A stretch of 53,905 nucleotides of DNA from Allorhizobium undicola ORS 992 = ATCC 700741 (GTDB taxonomy: Bacteria > Pseudomonadota > Alphaproteobacteria > Rhizobiales > Rhizobiaceae): the NCBI RefSeq assembly GCF_000621665.1, contig NZ_JHXQ01000025.1, positions 1-53,905 on the forward strand. The letters are read 5' to 3'. The position numbers and the translations under genes are program-made. The notes under the pieces are model-generated. The model made no database searches and had not been told where the DNA came from. It worked only from the letters and a program-made list of their open reading frames with translations. Positions 38,796 through 47,772 of this stretch are shown here, piece by piece (the first letter of the stretch is position 1; each line of letters begins with the position of its first letter).

Positions 38796-39821
38796 TCAGC
38801 CCCAGCACTTGGCGGTGCCTTCCTTGGTGTCGATGGAAGGTACGCCCTTGGCCGGCTTGTCGGTGACAAGCGAAACGCCGGTGTCGAAGAAGTTCTTGCC
38901 TTCGGTCGGCTTCGGCTTTTCGCCGGTGGTGGCGTATTTCTTGATGGCCTCGATGCCGAGAGCCGCCATCATCAGCGGATATTGCTGCGAGGTTGCGCCG
39001 ATCACGCCTTCCTTGACATTCTTGATGCCCGGGCAGCCGCCATCGACGGAAACGATCAGCACGTCCTTTTCCTTGCCGACGGCCTTCAGCGCTTCATAGG
39101 CGCCAGCTGCGGCAGGCTCGTTGATCGTGTGGACGACATTGATGGAGGGATCCTTCTGGAGAAGGTTTTCCATGGCGGTGCGGCCGCCTTCCTCATTGCC
39201 GTTGGTCACGTCATGGCCGACGATGCGCGGGTCTTTTTCGTCGCCGATCTTGTTGGGATCCTTGGGGTCGATGCCGAAGCCGATCATGAAGCCCTGGTCG
39301 CGCAGCACGTCCACGGAGGGCTGGGCAGGGGTCAGGTCGAGGAAGGCAACCTTGGCGCTCTTGGCCTTGTCGCCCAGCGTTGCGGCGGCCCACTGGCCAA
39401 TCAGCTTGCCGGCAAGCAGGTTATCGGTGGCGAAAGTGGCGTCGGCTGCATCGATCGGATCGAGCGGCGTGTCGAGCGCGATTACCAGCAGGCCTGCCTC
39501 GCGGGCCTTCTTGACGGCGGGCACGATGCCCTTGGTGTCGGAGGCGGTCATCAGGATGCCCTTGGCGCCATCGGCAATGCAGGTCTCGATGGCGGCAACC
39601 TGGCTTTCGCTGTCGCCGTCGATCTTGCCGGCATAGGACTTCAGCGTGATGCCGAGTTCCTTGGCCTTGGCGCTGGCGCCTTCCTTCATCTTCACGAAGA
39701 AGGGGTTGGTGTCGGTCTTGGTGATCAGGCAGGCGGAAACATCCGCGGCGTGCGCGCCGGTGGAAAAGGCAACGCCGAGGGCCAAGGCGCCGAGCGTGGC
39801 GCCGATCAAACTGGACTTCAT
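38796..39821 (-). CDS. frcB: Sugar ABC transporter substrate-binding protein (fructose/mannose/ribose type)
   Basis: The 341-residue periplasmic protein starts with a signal peptide ([20 protein letters not shown]... cleaved near AHA-AD). It is a type I sugar-binding fold: [62 protein letters not shown]. It captures sugar and delivers it to FrcC. In S. meliloti, FrcB binds fructose, mannose and ribose; the exact specificity here is not shown. ATG 39821 has a ribosome binding site GGGAGGAATCC. It is the first gene of the operon and is divergent from frcR. Confidence 0.93.
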   Translation of the reverse strand: MKSSLIGATLGALALGVAFSTGAHAADVSACLITKTDTNPFFVKMKEGASAKAKELGITLKSYAGKIDGDSESQVAAIETCIADGAKGILMTASDTKGIVPAVKKAREAGLLVIALDTPLDPIDAADATFATDNLLAGKLIGQWAAATLGDKAKSAKVAFLDLTPAQPSVDVLRDQGFMIGFGIDPKDPNKIGDEKDPRIVGHDVTNGNEEGGRTAMENLLQKDPSINVVHTINEPAAAGAYEALKAVGKEKDVLIVSVDGGCPGIKNVKEGVIGATSQQYPLMMAALGIEAIKKYATTGEKPKPTEGKNFFDTGVSLVTDKPAKGVPSIDTKEGTAKCWG

Positions 39822-40121
39822 TGGATTCCTCCCAAAGGATAATCGATGAATGGAGCCTCTTTCCGAGGCTTCACGGTGAACAGGGCCTGCATCTCCCGCG
39901 CGGCGCCTGATCCGCGAATTAGAACATCATCAAATTTTTCGGCTGTCAATAAATAAATCGAGTTGAATTATTAATGTGCTGTGGCATTCTGCGGGAAAGT
40001 TCGGCCGGGCAGGATGGTGCCGCTCTCCCATGCGGGCAGGCGGCATGGAAAGGCGGCGAGCGGACAAGGAATGACATCCGGCCAGGGCGTTGCCCTTAGC
40101 CGGAGACCGGGAGGAAGCGAT
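39822..40121. promoter_or_regulatory. Divergent promoter region of frcB and frcR
   Basis: In this 300-bp gap the part at 39915-39980 is AT-rich (for example tcaaatttttcggctgtcaataaataaatcgagttgaattattaatg), unlike the GC-rich surroundings. It carries AATAAAT/ATTTATT-like and ATTATTAA tracts, which resemble the A/T operators of ROK repressors such as NagC. FrcR binding here is inferred. No small gene is apparent. Confidence 0.5.
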
Positions 40122-41351
40122 ATGGCCGATGAGGCGGGCCTGGAGGCGGGGCAGGCGGCTCCGATCCTCGACATCAGCGGCGGCGCCAACCAGATCGGCG
40201 TGCGCGCCTATAACGAGCGGCTGGTCATGTCGCTGGTGCGCCGCCACGGTTCCTTGTCCAAGGCAGAGATTGCAAGGCGCAGCGGTCTTTCTGCCCAGAC
40301 CGTCACCGTCATCATGCGTGTTCTGGAAAAGGAAGGCCTGCTCATTCGCGGGCAGCCGATGCGCGGCCGTGTTGGCCAGCCTTCCGTGCCGATGATGCTC
40401 AACCCGGACGGCGCCTTTTCCTTTGGCGTCAAGATCGGGCGGCGCAGCGCAAGCCTCGTGCTGATGGATTTCGTCGGCACCATCCGCCATGAGGTGACAC
40501 GCACCTATCCCTATCCGCTGCCGCAACCGCTGCTGGATTTCATTGTTTCCGGCATGGCCGAGCTTGAGGGGCGCATGAGCGCGGCAGAAAGGCGGCGCGT
40601 TGCCGGTGTTGGCATTGCAGCACCCTTCGAATTGTGGAGCTGGGCGGAAGAAACCGGCGCGCCGGAGGAAGAGATGGCCGCGTGGCGCAAGGCCGATCTC
40701 CATGCCGATGTGGCCGCCCTTGTGCCCTATCCGGTTTTTCTCGAAAACGACGCCACCAGCGCCTGTGCGGCTGAACTGGTGTTTGGCGTTGGATCGCAAT
40801 ATCCCGATTTCGTGTATTTCTTCATCGGCTCCTTCATTGGTGGCGGCATTGTACTGAACTCGTCGCTGTTTTCCGGCCGCAGCGGCACGGCGGGCGCATT
40901 GGGGCCGCTGCCGGTGCAGAACCGTCAGGGCAAGACGGTGCAGCTTCTGAAGATCGCCTCGATTTTCGTGCTGGAAAATCTTTTGCGCGACCACGGGCAT
41001 GACAGCCAGCCGCTATGGTATTCGCCGCGAAACTGGGTGGATTATGGCGAACCGCTGGAAATCTGGATTCAGGATGCGGCGGCAGCCCTTGCCCAGGCCA
41101 TTGTCGCTTCGGCCTCGGTCATCGATTTTTCCGCTGCCGTGATCGATGGCGGCTTTCCCGACTGGGTGCGCAGGCGGCTGGTGGATGCGACGCGCGCGGC
41201 CGTGCAGTCGCTCGATCTTCAGGGCGTGCTGATGCCCGATATTGTCGAAGGGGCGGTCGGCCATCAGGCCCGCTCCATCGGTGGCGCCAGCCTGCCGCTG
41301 TTTTCCCGTTATCTGCTGGATCAGAATGTCTTGTTCAAGGAGTTGCAATAA
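40122..41351 (+). CDS. frcR: ROK-family transcriptional regulator of the frc operon
   Basis: The 409-residue protein has an N-terminal winged helix (about 25-90; NERLVMSLVRRHGSLSKAEIARRSGLSAQTVTVIMRVLEKEGLL) and a C-terminal ROK domain (about 105-400; GVKIGRRSASLVLMDFVG, FLENDATSACAAELVFG, FFIGSFIGGGIVLNSSLF). It lacks the Cys-rich zinc motif (CxCGxxGC) seen in many ROK proteins. ROK repressors release DNA on binding sugars or sugar phosphates. Its position, divergent from frcB, matches FrcR of S. meliloti. ATG 40122 follows GGGAGGAAGCGAT. Its stop overlaps the next gene (TAATG). Confidence 0.9.
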   Translation: MADEAGLEAGQAAPILDISGGANQIGVRAYNERLVMSLVRRHGSLSKAEIARRSGLSAQTVTVIMRVLEKEGLLIRGQPMRGRVGQPSVPMMLNPDGAFSFGVKIGRRSASLVLMDFVGTIRHEVTRTYPYPLPQPLLDFIVSGMAELEGRMSAAERRRVAGVGIAAPFELWSWAEETGAPEEEMAAWRKADLHADVAALVPYPVFLENDATSACAAELVFGVGSQYPDFVYFFIGSFIGGGIVLNSSLFSGRSGTAGALGPLPVQNRQGKTVQLLKIASIFVLENLLRDHGHDSQPLWYSPRNWVDYGEPLEIWIQDAAAALAQAIVASASVIDFSAAVIDGGFPDWVRRRLVDATRAAVQSLDLQGVLMPDIVEGAVGHQARSIGGASLPLFSRYLLDQNVLFKELQ

Positions 41352-41779
41352 TGTTGAAGGGTCTCAACCCCATTCTCAGCCCCGAGCTGCTGTTTACCCT
41401 GCGGGCCATGGGCCATGGCGATGAAATCGCCATTGTGGATGGCAATTATCCGGCGCTGGAACATGCCCGGCGGCTGATCCGGCTGGATGGGGTGGCGCTG
41501 GTGCCGGTGCTGGATGCCATTCTCTCTGTCATGCCGATCGATGATTTCGTGCCGGAAGCAATCTTCCGCTCCACCGTGCGCGCCGAGCGGGACCGGCTGG
41601 ATCCGGTGCATGAGGAAATCATCGCCTGCTGCGCCCGCCATGAGCCACAGCAAAATGTGGTGCCGCTGCTGGGGCCGGATTTCTACCCGCGCGTCAAGGC
41701 GGCCCATACCGTGGTGCAGACCAGCGAACCGCGCCTTTACGCCAATGTCATTTTGAAAAAGGGTGTGATCTATCCCTGA
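41351..41779 (+). CDS. RbsD/FucU-family sugar mutarotase
   Basis: The 142-residue protein matches the RbsD/FucU fold: MLKGLNPILSPELLFTLRAMGHGDEIAIVDGNYPA at the N-terminus with the catalytic His-Asp pair (MGHGD), PVLDAILSVMPIDDF, and the C-terminal EPRLYANVILKKGVIYP. These enzymes interconvert anomers of ribose, fucose or related sugars, speeding the entry of transported sugars into metabolism. The start overlaps the frcR stop, so it is coupled to the regulator rather than to the transporter. FucU-like features (ANVILKKGVI) favour fucose-type mutarotase, but the true sugar is unknown. Confidence 0.92.
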   Translation: MLKGLNPILSPELLFTLRAMGHGDEIAIVDGNYPALEHARRLIRLDGVALVPVLDAILSVMPIDDFVPEAIFRSTVRAERDRLDPVHEEIIACCARHEPQQNVVPLLGPDFYPRVKAAHTVVQTSEPRLYANVILKKGVIYP

Positions 41780-41820
41780 TCCGCTTGTGGAGCGGGGGAA
41801 GGAAAGGCACGGCAAGAAAA

Positions 41821-41847
41821 TGCGCGGGGAGGGCAATCCCCCGCGCA
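41821..41847. terminator. GC-rich hairpin between the mutarotase gene and repeat E
   Basis: TGCGCGGGG pairs with CCCCGCGCA across a 9-base loop (perfect 9-bp stem), 42 bp after the mutarotase stop. No T tract follows, so it is a weak terminator candidate or part of the adjacent repeat region. Confidence 0.5.
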
Positions 41848-41848
41848 G

Positions 41849-41960
41849 GCTACAGCGCCGTGCGTTTTATCAAACGCACGAAGGACGCTGTAACACTTTA
41901 AATCTGCTGCATAATTTTTACCTTAAATCGATTCCGATTTAAGGAATTACGCCGTAGACG
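41849..41960. repeat. Composite palindromic repeat (copy E)
   Basis: It matches copy C (9773-9884) at 109 of 112 bases in the same orientation. It ends 6 bp before the tctC stop at 41967, exactly as copy C does before the dioxygenase stop. Modules: nested hairpin (tacagcg/cgctgta) and the palindrome around ttaaatcgattccgatttaa. Confidence 0.9.
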
Positions 41961-41966
41961 GCGGCT

Positions 41967-42968
41967 TCAGTCGAGCCGGATGCCGGTTTTCTTTACCAGT
42001 GCGCCCCATCGGTCAATTTCCGCGGCAATGTGATCGTGGAATTCCTTTGGCGTGTTGGTCCAGACGTCGGCGCCTTCAAGCGCCAGCCGATCGCGCACTT
42101 CGCTGCCGGAGAGTGCGGCCACGATCTCCTTGTTGAGCCGATCGATAATCTCCTTCGGCGTGCCTGCCGGAACCAGAATGCCGTACCATTGCGAGGCTTC
42201 GAAACCGGGATAGCCCGATTCCGCGACAGTGGGAACCGATGGCGCCGCTTTCAGGCGTGTGGTTCCCGATACGGCCAGCGCCCGCATCTTGCCTGCTTCC
42301 ACATGCTGGAGCAGGTTGGGAGCGCCGGTAAAGGTCAATTGCACGCGCCCGCCGAGAAGATCGGTCACGGCAGGGGCCGTTCCCTTGTAAGGCACATGGG
42401 TCAGCTGAATGCCGGCCCGGTCGGCAAGCGCCACCATGGCGATATGGGCGGCGCTGCCATTGCCGCCGGAAGCATAGTTGAGCTTGCCGGGGTTTTGCTT
42501 TGCATAGTCCACGAGTTCGGCAAGCGTCTTTGCCGGCACGTCCGGGTGAACGACCAGCATGTTGTGAACCTGGGCGATGCCGCTGACGGGATCGAGGCTT
42601 TTCAACGGATCGTAGGAGAGCTTGGGATAGAGGGCAGGGGCGACGCCCAAAGTGCCGATATGCCCCATGACCATGGTATATCCGTCCGCCGATGCGCGGG
42701 CAACGGATGCAACGCCCACCGTGCCGCCAGCCCCCGGTCGCGATTCGACGATGATCGGATAGCCAAGCGAGGCCTCCAGCTTCTGGCCGATCACACGGGC
42801 CAGAATGTCGGTGGAGCCTCCCGGCGTGAAAGGCACGACCAGGGTGATATTCTGCGTGGGATAGGCCTCTGCCCGGGCCCGCGAAAAGCCCATGGCGGCA
42901 AGCGCTGCCGCCGAGGCCCCGGCAAGGGCGTGACGGCGGGTGATGGCGAATTGAGCCGTTTTCTTCAT
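41967..42968 (-). CDS. tctC: Tripartite tricarboxylate transporter substrate-binding protein
   Basis: The 333-residue protein is a Bug/TctC-type periplasmic binding protein. It starts with a twin-arginine-like signal (ITRRHALAGASAAALAAMGFSRARA), then YPTQNITLVVPFTPGGSTDILARVIG, and SRPGAGGTVGVASVARA, typical of the family. It brings carboxylates to the TctAB permease. The ligand (citrate or another) cannot be told from sequence. I use the ATG at 42968 because the ribosome binding site GGGAGGAG is too close to the ATG at 42974. It is 107 bp after tctA and is the last gene of tctBAC. Confidence 0.92.
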   Translation of the reverse strand: MKKTAQFAITRRHALAGASAAALAAMGFSRARAEAYPTQNITLVVPFTPGGSTDILARVIGQKLEASLGYPIIVESRPGAGGTVGVASVARASADGYTMVMGHIGTLGVAPALYPKLSYDPLKSLDPVSGIAQVHNMLVVHPDVPAKTLAELVDYAKQNPGKLNYASGGNGSAAHIAMVALADRAGIQLTHVPYKGTAPAVTDLLGGRVQLTFTGAPNLLQHVEAGKMRALAVSGTTRLKAAPSVPTVAESGYPGFEASQWYGILVPAGTPKEIIDRLNKEIVAALSGSEVRDRLALEGADVWTNTPKEFHDHIAAEIDRWGALVKKTGIRLD

Positions 42969-43075
42969 TTGCATTCTCCTCCCTGAAGTCTTTCCGTGTC
43001 TCGTGGAGACAGGGAAATGTTATGCTTTTTGTTCTTACCCATTTTCGGATGGAAGCCCCATGTCTGCGCGGCGCT

Positions 43076-44581
43076 TCAGTCTTCGACGAAGACCTCCTCG
43101 CGCCCGCGCCGGATCGATGGAATGAGCGAGAGCAGGAGCGTGATGGCCGCAAGGCCGAGCAGGATCTTGCTGATCGGACTTTCGATCAGGGTCGATAGTG
43201 ACCCGTGCGAGATGATCAGCGCCCGCCGGAAGTTTTCCTCGACAAGATCGCCCAGCACGAAGCCCAGCAGCAGCGGCGCCGGTTCGAAGCCGAGGCGGAT
43301 CAGAAGATAGCCCGCCAGCCCGAAGATCCCGATGAACATGACGTCCGTGGGCAGGGAATTGACCGTATAGATGCCGATGCAGCAAAACAGCAGGATGGCC
43401 GGGAACATCAGCCTGTAGGGCACTTTCAGCAGCCTGACCCAGACCCCCACCAGCGGCAGGTTGATGACCAGCAACATCAGATTGCCAACCCACATGGAGG
43501 CAATCATGCCCCAGAACAGGTTGGGGGTTTTGGTCATCACCTGCGGACCGGGAATGATGCCGTGGATGGTCATGGCGCCGACCATCAGCGCCATGACCGC
43601 ATTGGAGGGAATCCCAAGCGTCAGCAGGGGAATGAACGAGGTCTGCGCACCGGCATTATTGGCCGATTCAGGGCCTGCAACCCCTTCGATTGCCCCTCTG
43701 CCGAAGCGGCTTGGATCCTTGGCAATCTTCTTTTCGAGTGTATAGGAGGCAAAGGGGCCAAGCACGGCGCCACTGCCGGGAAGAATGCCGAGAATGGCGC
43801 CGATTGCGGTTCCGCGCAGCACGGGCTTGTAGGATTGCGCGAAGTCGCGGGCGTTTGGAAGAAGCCTGCCGATTGCCTGCCGCACGGTATCGCGTGTTTC
43901 CGGGGCATCGAGATTGCGCAGAATTTCCGAAACGCCGAACAGGCCCATGGCCAGAACGGCAAAATCAATGCCATCGGCCAGAAACGGAAGGCCGAATGTC
44001 ATCCGCTCCTCGCCGGTTTCCAGATCCGTGCCGATTGTCGAGAGCAGGATGCCGAGCACAATCATGGCGACGGCTTTCAACACCGAGCCCCGCGCCAGCA
44101 CGACGGCGAAAACCAGCCCCATGACCACAAGTGCGAAATATTCCGGAGCGCCGAAAATCAGGGCAACGCTGGTGAGCGGGCCGCTCAGGGCGGCGATGAC
44201 CACGGTGGCTACGGTTCCGGCGAAGAAGGAGCCGATGGCCGCCACGCCAAGCGCCACGCCCGCCCGGCCCTGTCGTGCCATCTGGTGGCCATCCAGCGCC
44301 GTCACCACCGAGGAGGCCTCGCCCGGAATATTGACGAGGATTGCCGTGGTCGAGCCGCCATATTGGGCGCCATAATAAATGCCCGCCAGCATGATGAGCG
44401 CACCGGTCGGGTCGAAGCCGAAGGTGATCGGCAACAGCATGGCAATCGTTGCGATGGGGCCGACGCCGGGAAGAACGCCGATCAGCGTGCCGACGAGGCA
44501 GCCGACAAAGGCAAGCCAGAGATTGATCGGCGTGAAGGCCACGGAAAAGCCGAGGCTGAGATTGGCAAGGAGATCGGTCAT
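43076..44581 (-). CDS. tctA: Tripartite tricarboxylate transporter large permease
   Basis: The 501-residue membrane protein has about twelve segments. The family's duplicated signature is present: GTLIGVLPGVGPIATIAMLLPI near the N-terminus and GAILGILPGSGAVLGPFASY in the middle. It carries the solute with the small subunit TctB. Start ATG 44581 overlaps the tctB stop (ATGA). It ends 107 bp before tctC. Complete and of standard length. Confidence 0.95.
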   Translation of the reverse strand: MTDLLANLSLGFSVAFTPINLWLAFVGCLVGTLIGVLPGVGPIATIAMLLPITFGFDPTGALIMLAGIYYGAQYGGSTTAILVNIPGEASSVVTALDGHQMARQGRAGVALGVAAIGSFFAGTVATVVIAALSGPLTSVALIFGAPEYFALVVMGLVFAVVLARGSVLKAVAMIVLGILLSTIGTDLETGEERMTFGLPFLADGIDFAVLAMGLFGVSEILRNLDAPETRDTVRQAIGRLLPNARDFAQSYKPVLRGTAIGAILGILPGSGAVLGPFASYTLEKKIAKDPSRFGRGAIEGVAGPESANNAGAQTSFIPLLTLGIPSNAVMALMVGAMTIHGIIPGPQVMTKTPNLFWGMIASMWVGNLMLLVINLPLVGVWVRLLKVPYRLMFPAILLFCCIGIYTVNSLPTDVMFIGIFGLAGYLLIRLGFEPAPLLLGFVLGDLVEENFRRALIISHGSLSTLIESPISKILLGLAAITLLLSLIPSIRRGREEVFVED

Positions 44582-45219
44582 GACCGTTTCTCCGCAACCG
44601 GCACAGGGGCTTTGCCGCCGACATGCCCGGCCTGGCGCTTGATGAGGATCACGGCGACGGAAACGCCAATCATCAGGGCCGCCGTGATGCGCAACAGCAG
44701 CTTTGCCGATATGCCGGGAAGGATCTTCAACAGGCCCTGCGGGAATATCGGGATCGGCAGGTTCAGGAGATCGCCGAAAAGCAGCATACAGAAAGCCGTC
44801 AACATCAGCGCGAGCGCAACGAGTTCCCGCAGGCGCGCCTCAGGCGTTGCAAAGCCGCTGACAATAACGGCAAAAGGCCCCGCGACGATGATGCCAAGGC
44901 CGGGAAGCGTGATCGTTCCCAGGGAAAACGGCCGGATCATGACGGCAAAGCCGATGATGGCCAGAAGAACCAGCCCCACGCCCCGCCAGCTTGCCTGCCC
45001 GAATGCAGAGGTTTGGGAACGCATGGAATTGACGACGAGCGCAACCCCGATCAGCCCGATGGCCAGTGCAAGCCAGCGGGGCAGAAAGCCAGCACCCATC
45101 GATGCGAGGCTGCCTTGCGAAAGATCGCTCGATAGCCAAAGCACACCGGCACTGACGGCAATCAATGTCAGGCCACCGATCATGTCCTGATCGAACCTGA
45201 ACCTCCCTTGAATCGACAT
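44578..45219 (-). CDS. tctB: Tripartite tricarboxylate transporter small permease (TctB family)
   Basis: The 213-residue protein has four to five membrane segments (for example MIGGLTLIAVSAGVLWLSS and VGLVLLAIIGFAVMI). TctB proteins vary in sequence, so the call rests on size, topology and position before tctA. ATG 45219 has a strong ribosome binding site (AGGGAGG). It is the first gene of the operon and is divergent from a LysR regulator. Confidence 0.88.
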   Translation of the reverse strand: MSIQGRFRFDQDMIGGLTLIAVSAGVLWLSSDLSQGSLASMGAGFLPRWLALAIGLIGVALVVNSMRSQTSAFGQASWRGVGLVLLAIIGFAVMIRPFSLGTITLPGLGIIVAGPFAVIVSGFATPEARLRELVALALMLTAFCMLLFGDLLNLPIPIFPQGLLKILPGISAKLLLRITAALMIGVSVAVILIKRQAGHVGGKAPVPVAEKRS

Positions 45220-45329
45220 TCATGCACCTCCCTTGCATTTCCGCAAGGATTGGGGATTTTGTGGTATGAAACAAACGATTTTTCTGAACCACTTAATGAA
45301 TGAATTTCATCTCGAACGGAGTTATCGAC

Positions 45330-46250
45330 GTGAACTACTCTTCACGAATCGACTTTCTGGGCCTGAGCGCTTTCGTGGCGATTGCCGATCGCGGTAGCTT
45401 TCGCGATGCGGCCGTGCATCTCAATCTCTCTCACACGGCCATCAGTCATCGTGTTCGCAAGCTGGAAGAGGATCTGGGCACCAAACTCTTCGTGCGCAGC
45501 AATCGCGAAGTCAGCCTGACCCAGGCCGGGCTTGATCTTCTGCCGAAGGTAAAGCAGACGCTTGCGGATCTGATGGCCACCGTCGATGGGTTGAAGCAGG
45601 CAGGCCGGGAGCGGCAGAGCAAGGTGGCGATCGCCTGTCTGCCCACCATCGCCGCAGGCAGGCTTCCCCATGTGCTGAAAGGGTTTCAGCAGGCGCGGCC
45701 GGGCGTTGCCGTCGAAATATACGATAAGTCCGCGTCTGAAATCTCCGATCTGGTCGAACGCGGCATCGTCGATTTCGGCGTGACCATCATTGCCAGCCAT
45801 CGCTGGGATTTCGATACGGACGTGCTGGTGGATGATCCTTTCGTGCTGGCCTGTCCGCTGGACCATGTGCTGGCCCGCAAAAAACAGGTGAACTGGGCCG
45901 ACCTTGAGGGCCACCCTCTGGTGCGGGTGAGCCAGCAATCCGGAAACCGGATGATTATCGACGATGCCCTGGCCGGACGATGCGATCATCTGTTCTGGCA
46001 GTATGAGGCGCAACATTTGCAGACGGCCTTGGCGATGGCGCGGGCGGGGGCAGCGCTGGCGGTGGTGCCGCGCATGGCGTTTTCATCTGCCGATGAAGAC
46101 TGGCTGCGCCTGTGCCTTCTGCACAATCCCGGCGTCACGCGACAGATTGGCCTTGTTTCCAGAAAGGGCGTGCCGCTCACGCCGGCCGCGGCAGACCTGC
46201 ACGATCTCGTGCGCGCGATTTTCACCGACGGCAAACAGCATGGCGCCTGA
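45330..46250 (+). CDS. LysR-family transcriptional regulator
   Basis: The 306-residue protein has an N-terminal helix-turn-helix (about 7-66; IDFLGLSAFVAIADRGSFRDAAVHLNLSHTAISHRVRKLEEDLG, then LTQAGLDLLP) and a substrate-binding domain. It is divergent from tctBAC and probably controls it, most likely in response to a carboxylate. I chose GTG 45330, preceded by CGGAG at 9 bases; ATG 45300 has no ribosome binding site and gives 10 additional residues. A GTGGT...ACCAC dyad lies in the gap (45260-45290), too weak to call an operator. Confidence 0.88.
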   Translation: MNYSSRIDFLGLSAFVAIADRGSFRDAAVHLNLSHTAISHRVRKLEEDLGTKLFVRSNREVSLTQAGLDLLPKVKQTLADLMATVDGLKQAGRERQSKVAIACLPTIAAGRLPHVLKGFQQARPGVAVEIYDKSASEISDLVERGIVDFGVTIIASHRWDFDTDVLVDDPFVLACPLDHVLARKKQVNWADLEGHPLVRVSQQSGNRMIIDDALAGRCDHLFWQYEAQHLQTALAMARAGAALAVVPRMAFSSADEDWLRLCLLHNPGVTRQIGLVSRKGVPLTPAAADLHDLVRAIFTDGKQHGA

Positions 46251-46279
46251 CATCCGCCCGGATAATGCGGGTCGAATGC

Positions 46280-46720
46280 TCAACCAAGCCGCGCCTTCGT
46301 GCTGCGCGGTGTGGACAGGATAAGGCTGGTTTCGCTGTTTGCAATACCCGGCACGCGGCGGATCCGGCTCAGCACGCCGTCAAAAGCGCTCAAGGTGGCC
46401 GCACCCAGCTCCACGATCAGATCCCAGCGACCATTGGTGGAATGAATGGCGGAAATTTCCGGCAGGCCAGCCAGAAGACGCACCACCTTGTCGCTCACAT
46501 GGCCTTCGATCTCGATCATCATGATGCCGCGCACCGGCACATCCAGCGCATCGCCCCGCAGGATGACCGTATAGCCCAGAACCGTGCCATCCTTTTCCAG
46601 CTTTTCCAGCCTTGTCCGCACGGTGGCGCGCGAGGCGCCGGTTTCGATGGCCAGATCCGAGATACTGCGCCGCCCGTTATGGCGCAAAAGGGTGATGAGC
46701 TTTTCGTCCAGACCGTCCAT
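46280..46720 (-). CDS. Lrp/AsnC-family transcriptional regulator
   Basis: The 146-residue protein has the AsnC-type helix-turn-helix (MDGLDEKLITLLRHNGRRSISDLAIETGASRATVRTRLEKLEKDG) and a C-terminal RAM ligand-binding domain (about 65-146; IMMIEIEGHVSDKVVRLLAGLPEI). It is divergent from arginase and ornithine cyclodeaminase, so it most likely senses arginine or ornithine and controls them. I chose ATG 46720 because the domain begins there, with GGGAAAG upstream; the longer start at 46792 has no support and the extra 24 residues are not typical. Stop at 46280. Confidence 0.9.
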   Translation of the reverse strand: MDGLDEKLITLLRHNGRRSISDLAIETGASRATVRTRLEKLEKDGTVLGYTVILRGDALDVPVRGIMMIEIEGHVSDKVVRLLAGLPEISAIHSTNGRWDLIVELGAATLSAFDGVLSRIRRVPGIANSETSLILSTPRSTKARLG

Positions 46721-46764
46721 TGCCGTTTTGCTTTCCCTGATTTGCCAGAACGATAAGTCAAATC

Positions 46765-46775
46765 GCAAATATTGC
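46765..46775. promoter_or_regulatory. Short AT-centred dyad, candidate Lrp site before arginase
   Basis: GCAAATATTGC is a short palindrome (GCAA-ATA-TTGC) in the 116-bp gap between the Lrp gene and arginase. Lrp-type proteins often bind AT-rich dyads of this size. The site is short and could arise by chance. Confidence 0.35.
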
Positions 46776-46836
46776 CAATCTGTCCTGTTCACATCGCCAG
46801 TCCTGGCTGTTTCAATCGAGGGGAGGGAGAATTGTC

Positions 46837-47772
46837 ATGGATGTAACGCTCATCGGGGTGCCCATACAGATCGGGGCTGGCAGGCTGGGATGCGAAATGG
46901 GGCCAAGCGCCTTGCGCATTGCCGGTTTGCACGCTGCTCTTGCCGATCTGGGACATGGCGTGCGCGACATTGGCAATGTTGCGCCGCGCCCCTTCACGGA
47001 TATGCCGCACCCCAACCCGGCGGTGCATCATCTGGCCGAAACGGCGGCCTGGATAGAGGTTTTAAGCGAGACGGCGTTTCGTGAAAGCCTGTCCTCCATG
47101 CCGATCTTTCTGGGCGGCGATCACGCGCTTTCCGCAGGAACGGTTGCAGGCATGGCGCGGCGCGCAGCCGAAGAACATCGTCCGCTTTTCGTGCTGTGGC
47201 TCGATGCGCATACCGATTTCCACACGCTCGAAACCACCGTCAGCGGCAATCTGCATGGAACGCCGGTTGCCTATTTCACTGGCCGCTCCGGTTTCGGGGG
47301 CTATTATCCGCCGCTGTCGCATCCCCTCGATCCGGCCCGCATGGCCATGATCGGCATTCGCAGCGTCGATCCCGCCGAGCGCCAGGCCTTAAAGGGCAGC
47401 GGCATTACGGTGCATGACATGCGCATGATCGATGAATACGGAATGGGCGTGCTGCTCCGGGGATTTCTGGAGCGTGTGAAATCTGAAAACGGGATTTTGC
47501 ATGTGAGCCTGGATGTGGATTTTCTCGATCCGTCGATTGCGCCCGCCGTCGGCACCACGGTTCCGGGGGGCGCCACCTTCCGCGAGGCGCATCTGGCAAT
47601 GGAAATGCTGCATGACAGCGGGCTGGTGCGCAGCCTCGATCTCGTGGAACTCAACCCTTTTCTCGATGTGCGGGGCCGCACGGCCCTGCTGATGGCCGAT
47701 CTGACGGCAAGCCTCATGGGGCGGCAGGTAATGGACCGTCCCACCCAGGATTATGTGGGAAGCAGATCATGA
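46837..47772 (+). CDS. arcA: Arginase
   Basis: Arginase hydrolyses arginine to ornithine and urea using two manganese ions. The 311-residue protein has the metal-ligand motifs GGDHALS, DAHTDFHT (D-x-H-x-D) and SLDVDFLDPSIAP, near residues 93, 125 and 227. ATG 46837 follows GGGAGGGAGAATTGTC. The stop overlaps the start of ornithine cyclodeaminase (ATGA), so the two act together, and arginine is sent through ornithine to proline. In Agrobacterium and Brucella, the gene is named arcA or rocF. The Lrp gene is divergent. An intact gene of family length. Confidence 0.95.
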   Translation: MDVTLIGVPIQIGAGRLGCEMGPSALRIAGLHAALADLGHGVRDIGNVAPRPFTDMPHPNPAVHHLAETAAWIEVLSETAFRESLSSMPIFLGGDHALSAGTVAGMARRAAEEHRPLFVLWLDAHTDFHTLETTVSGNLHGTPVAYFTGRSGFGGYYPPLSHPLDPARMAMIGIRSVDPAERQALKGSGITVHDMRMIDEYGMGVLLRGFLERVKSENGILHVSLDVDFLDPSIAPAVGTTVPGGATFREAHLAMEMLHDSGLVRSLDLVELNPFLDVRGRTALLMADLTASLMGRQVMDRPTQDYVGSRS

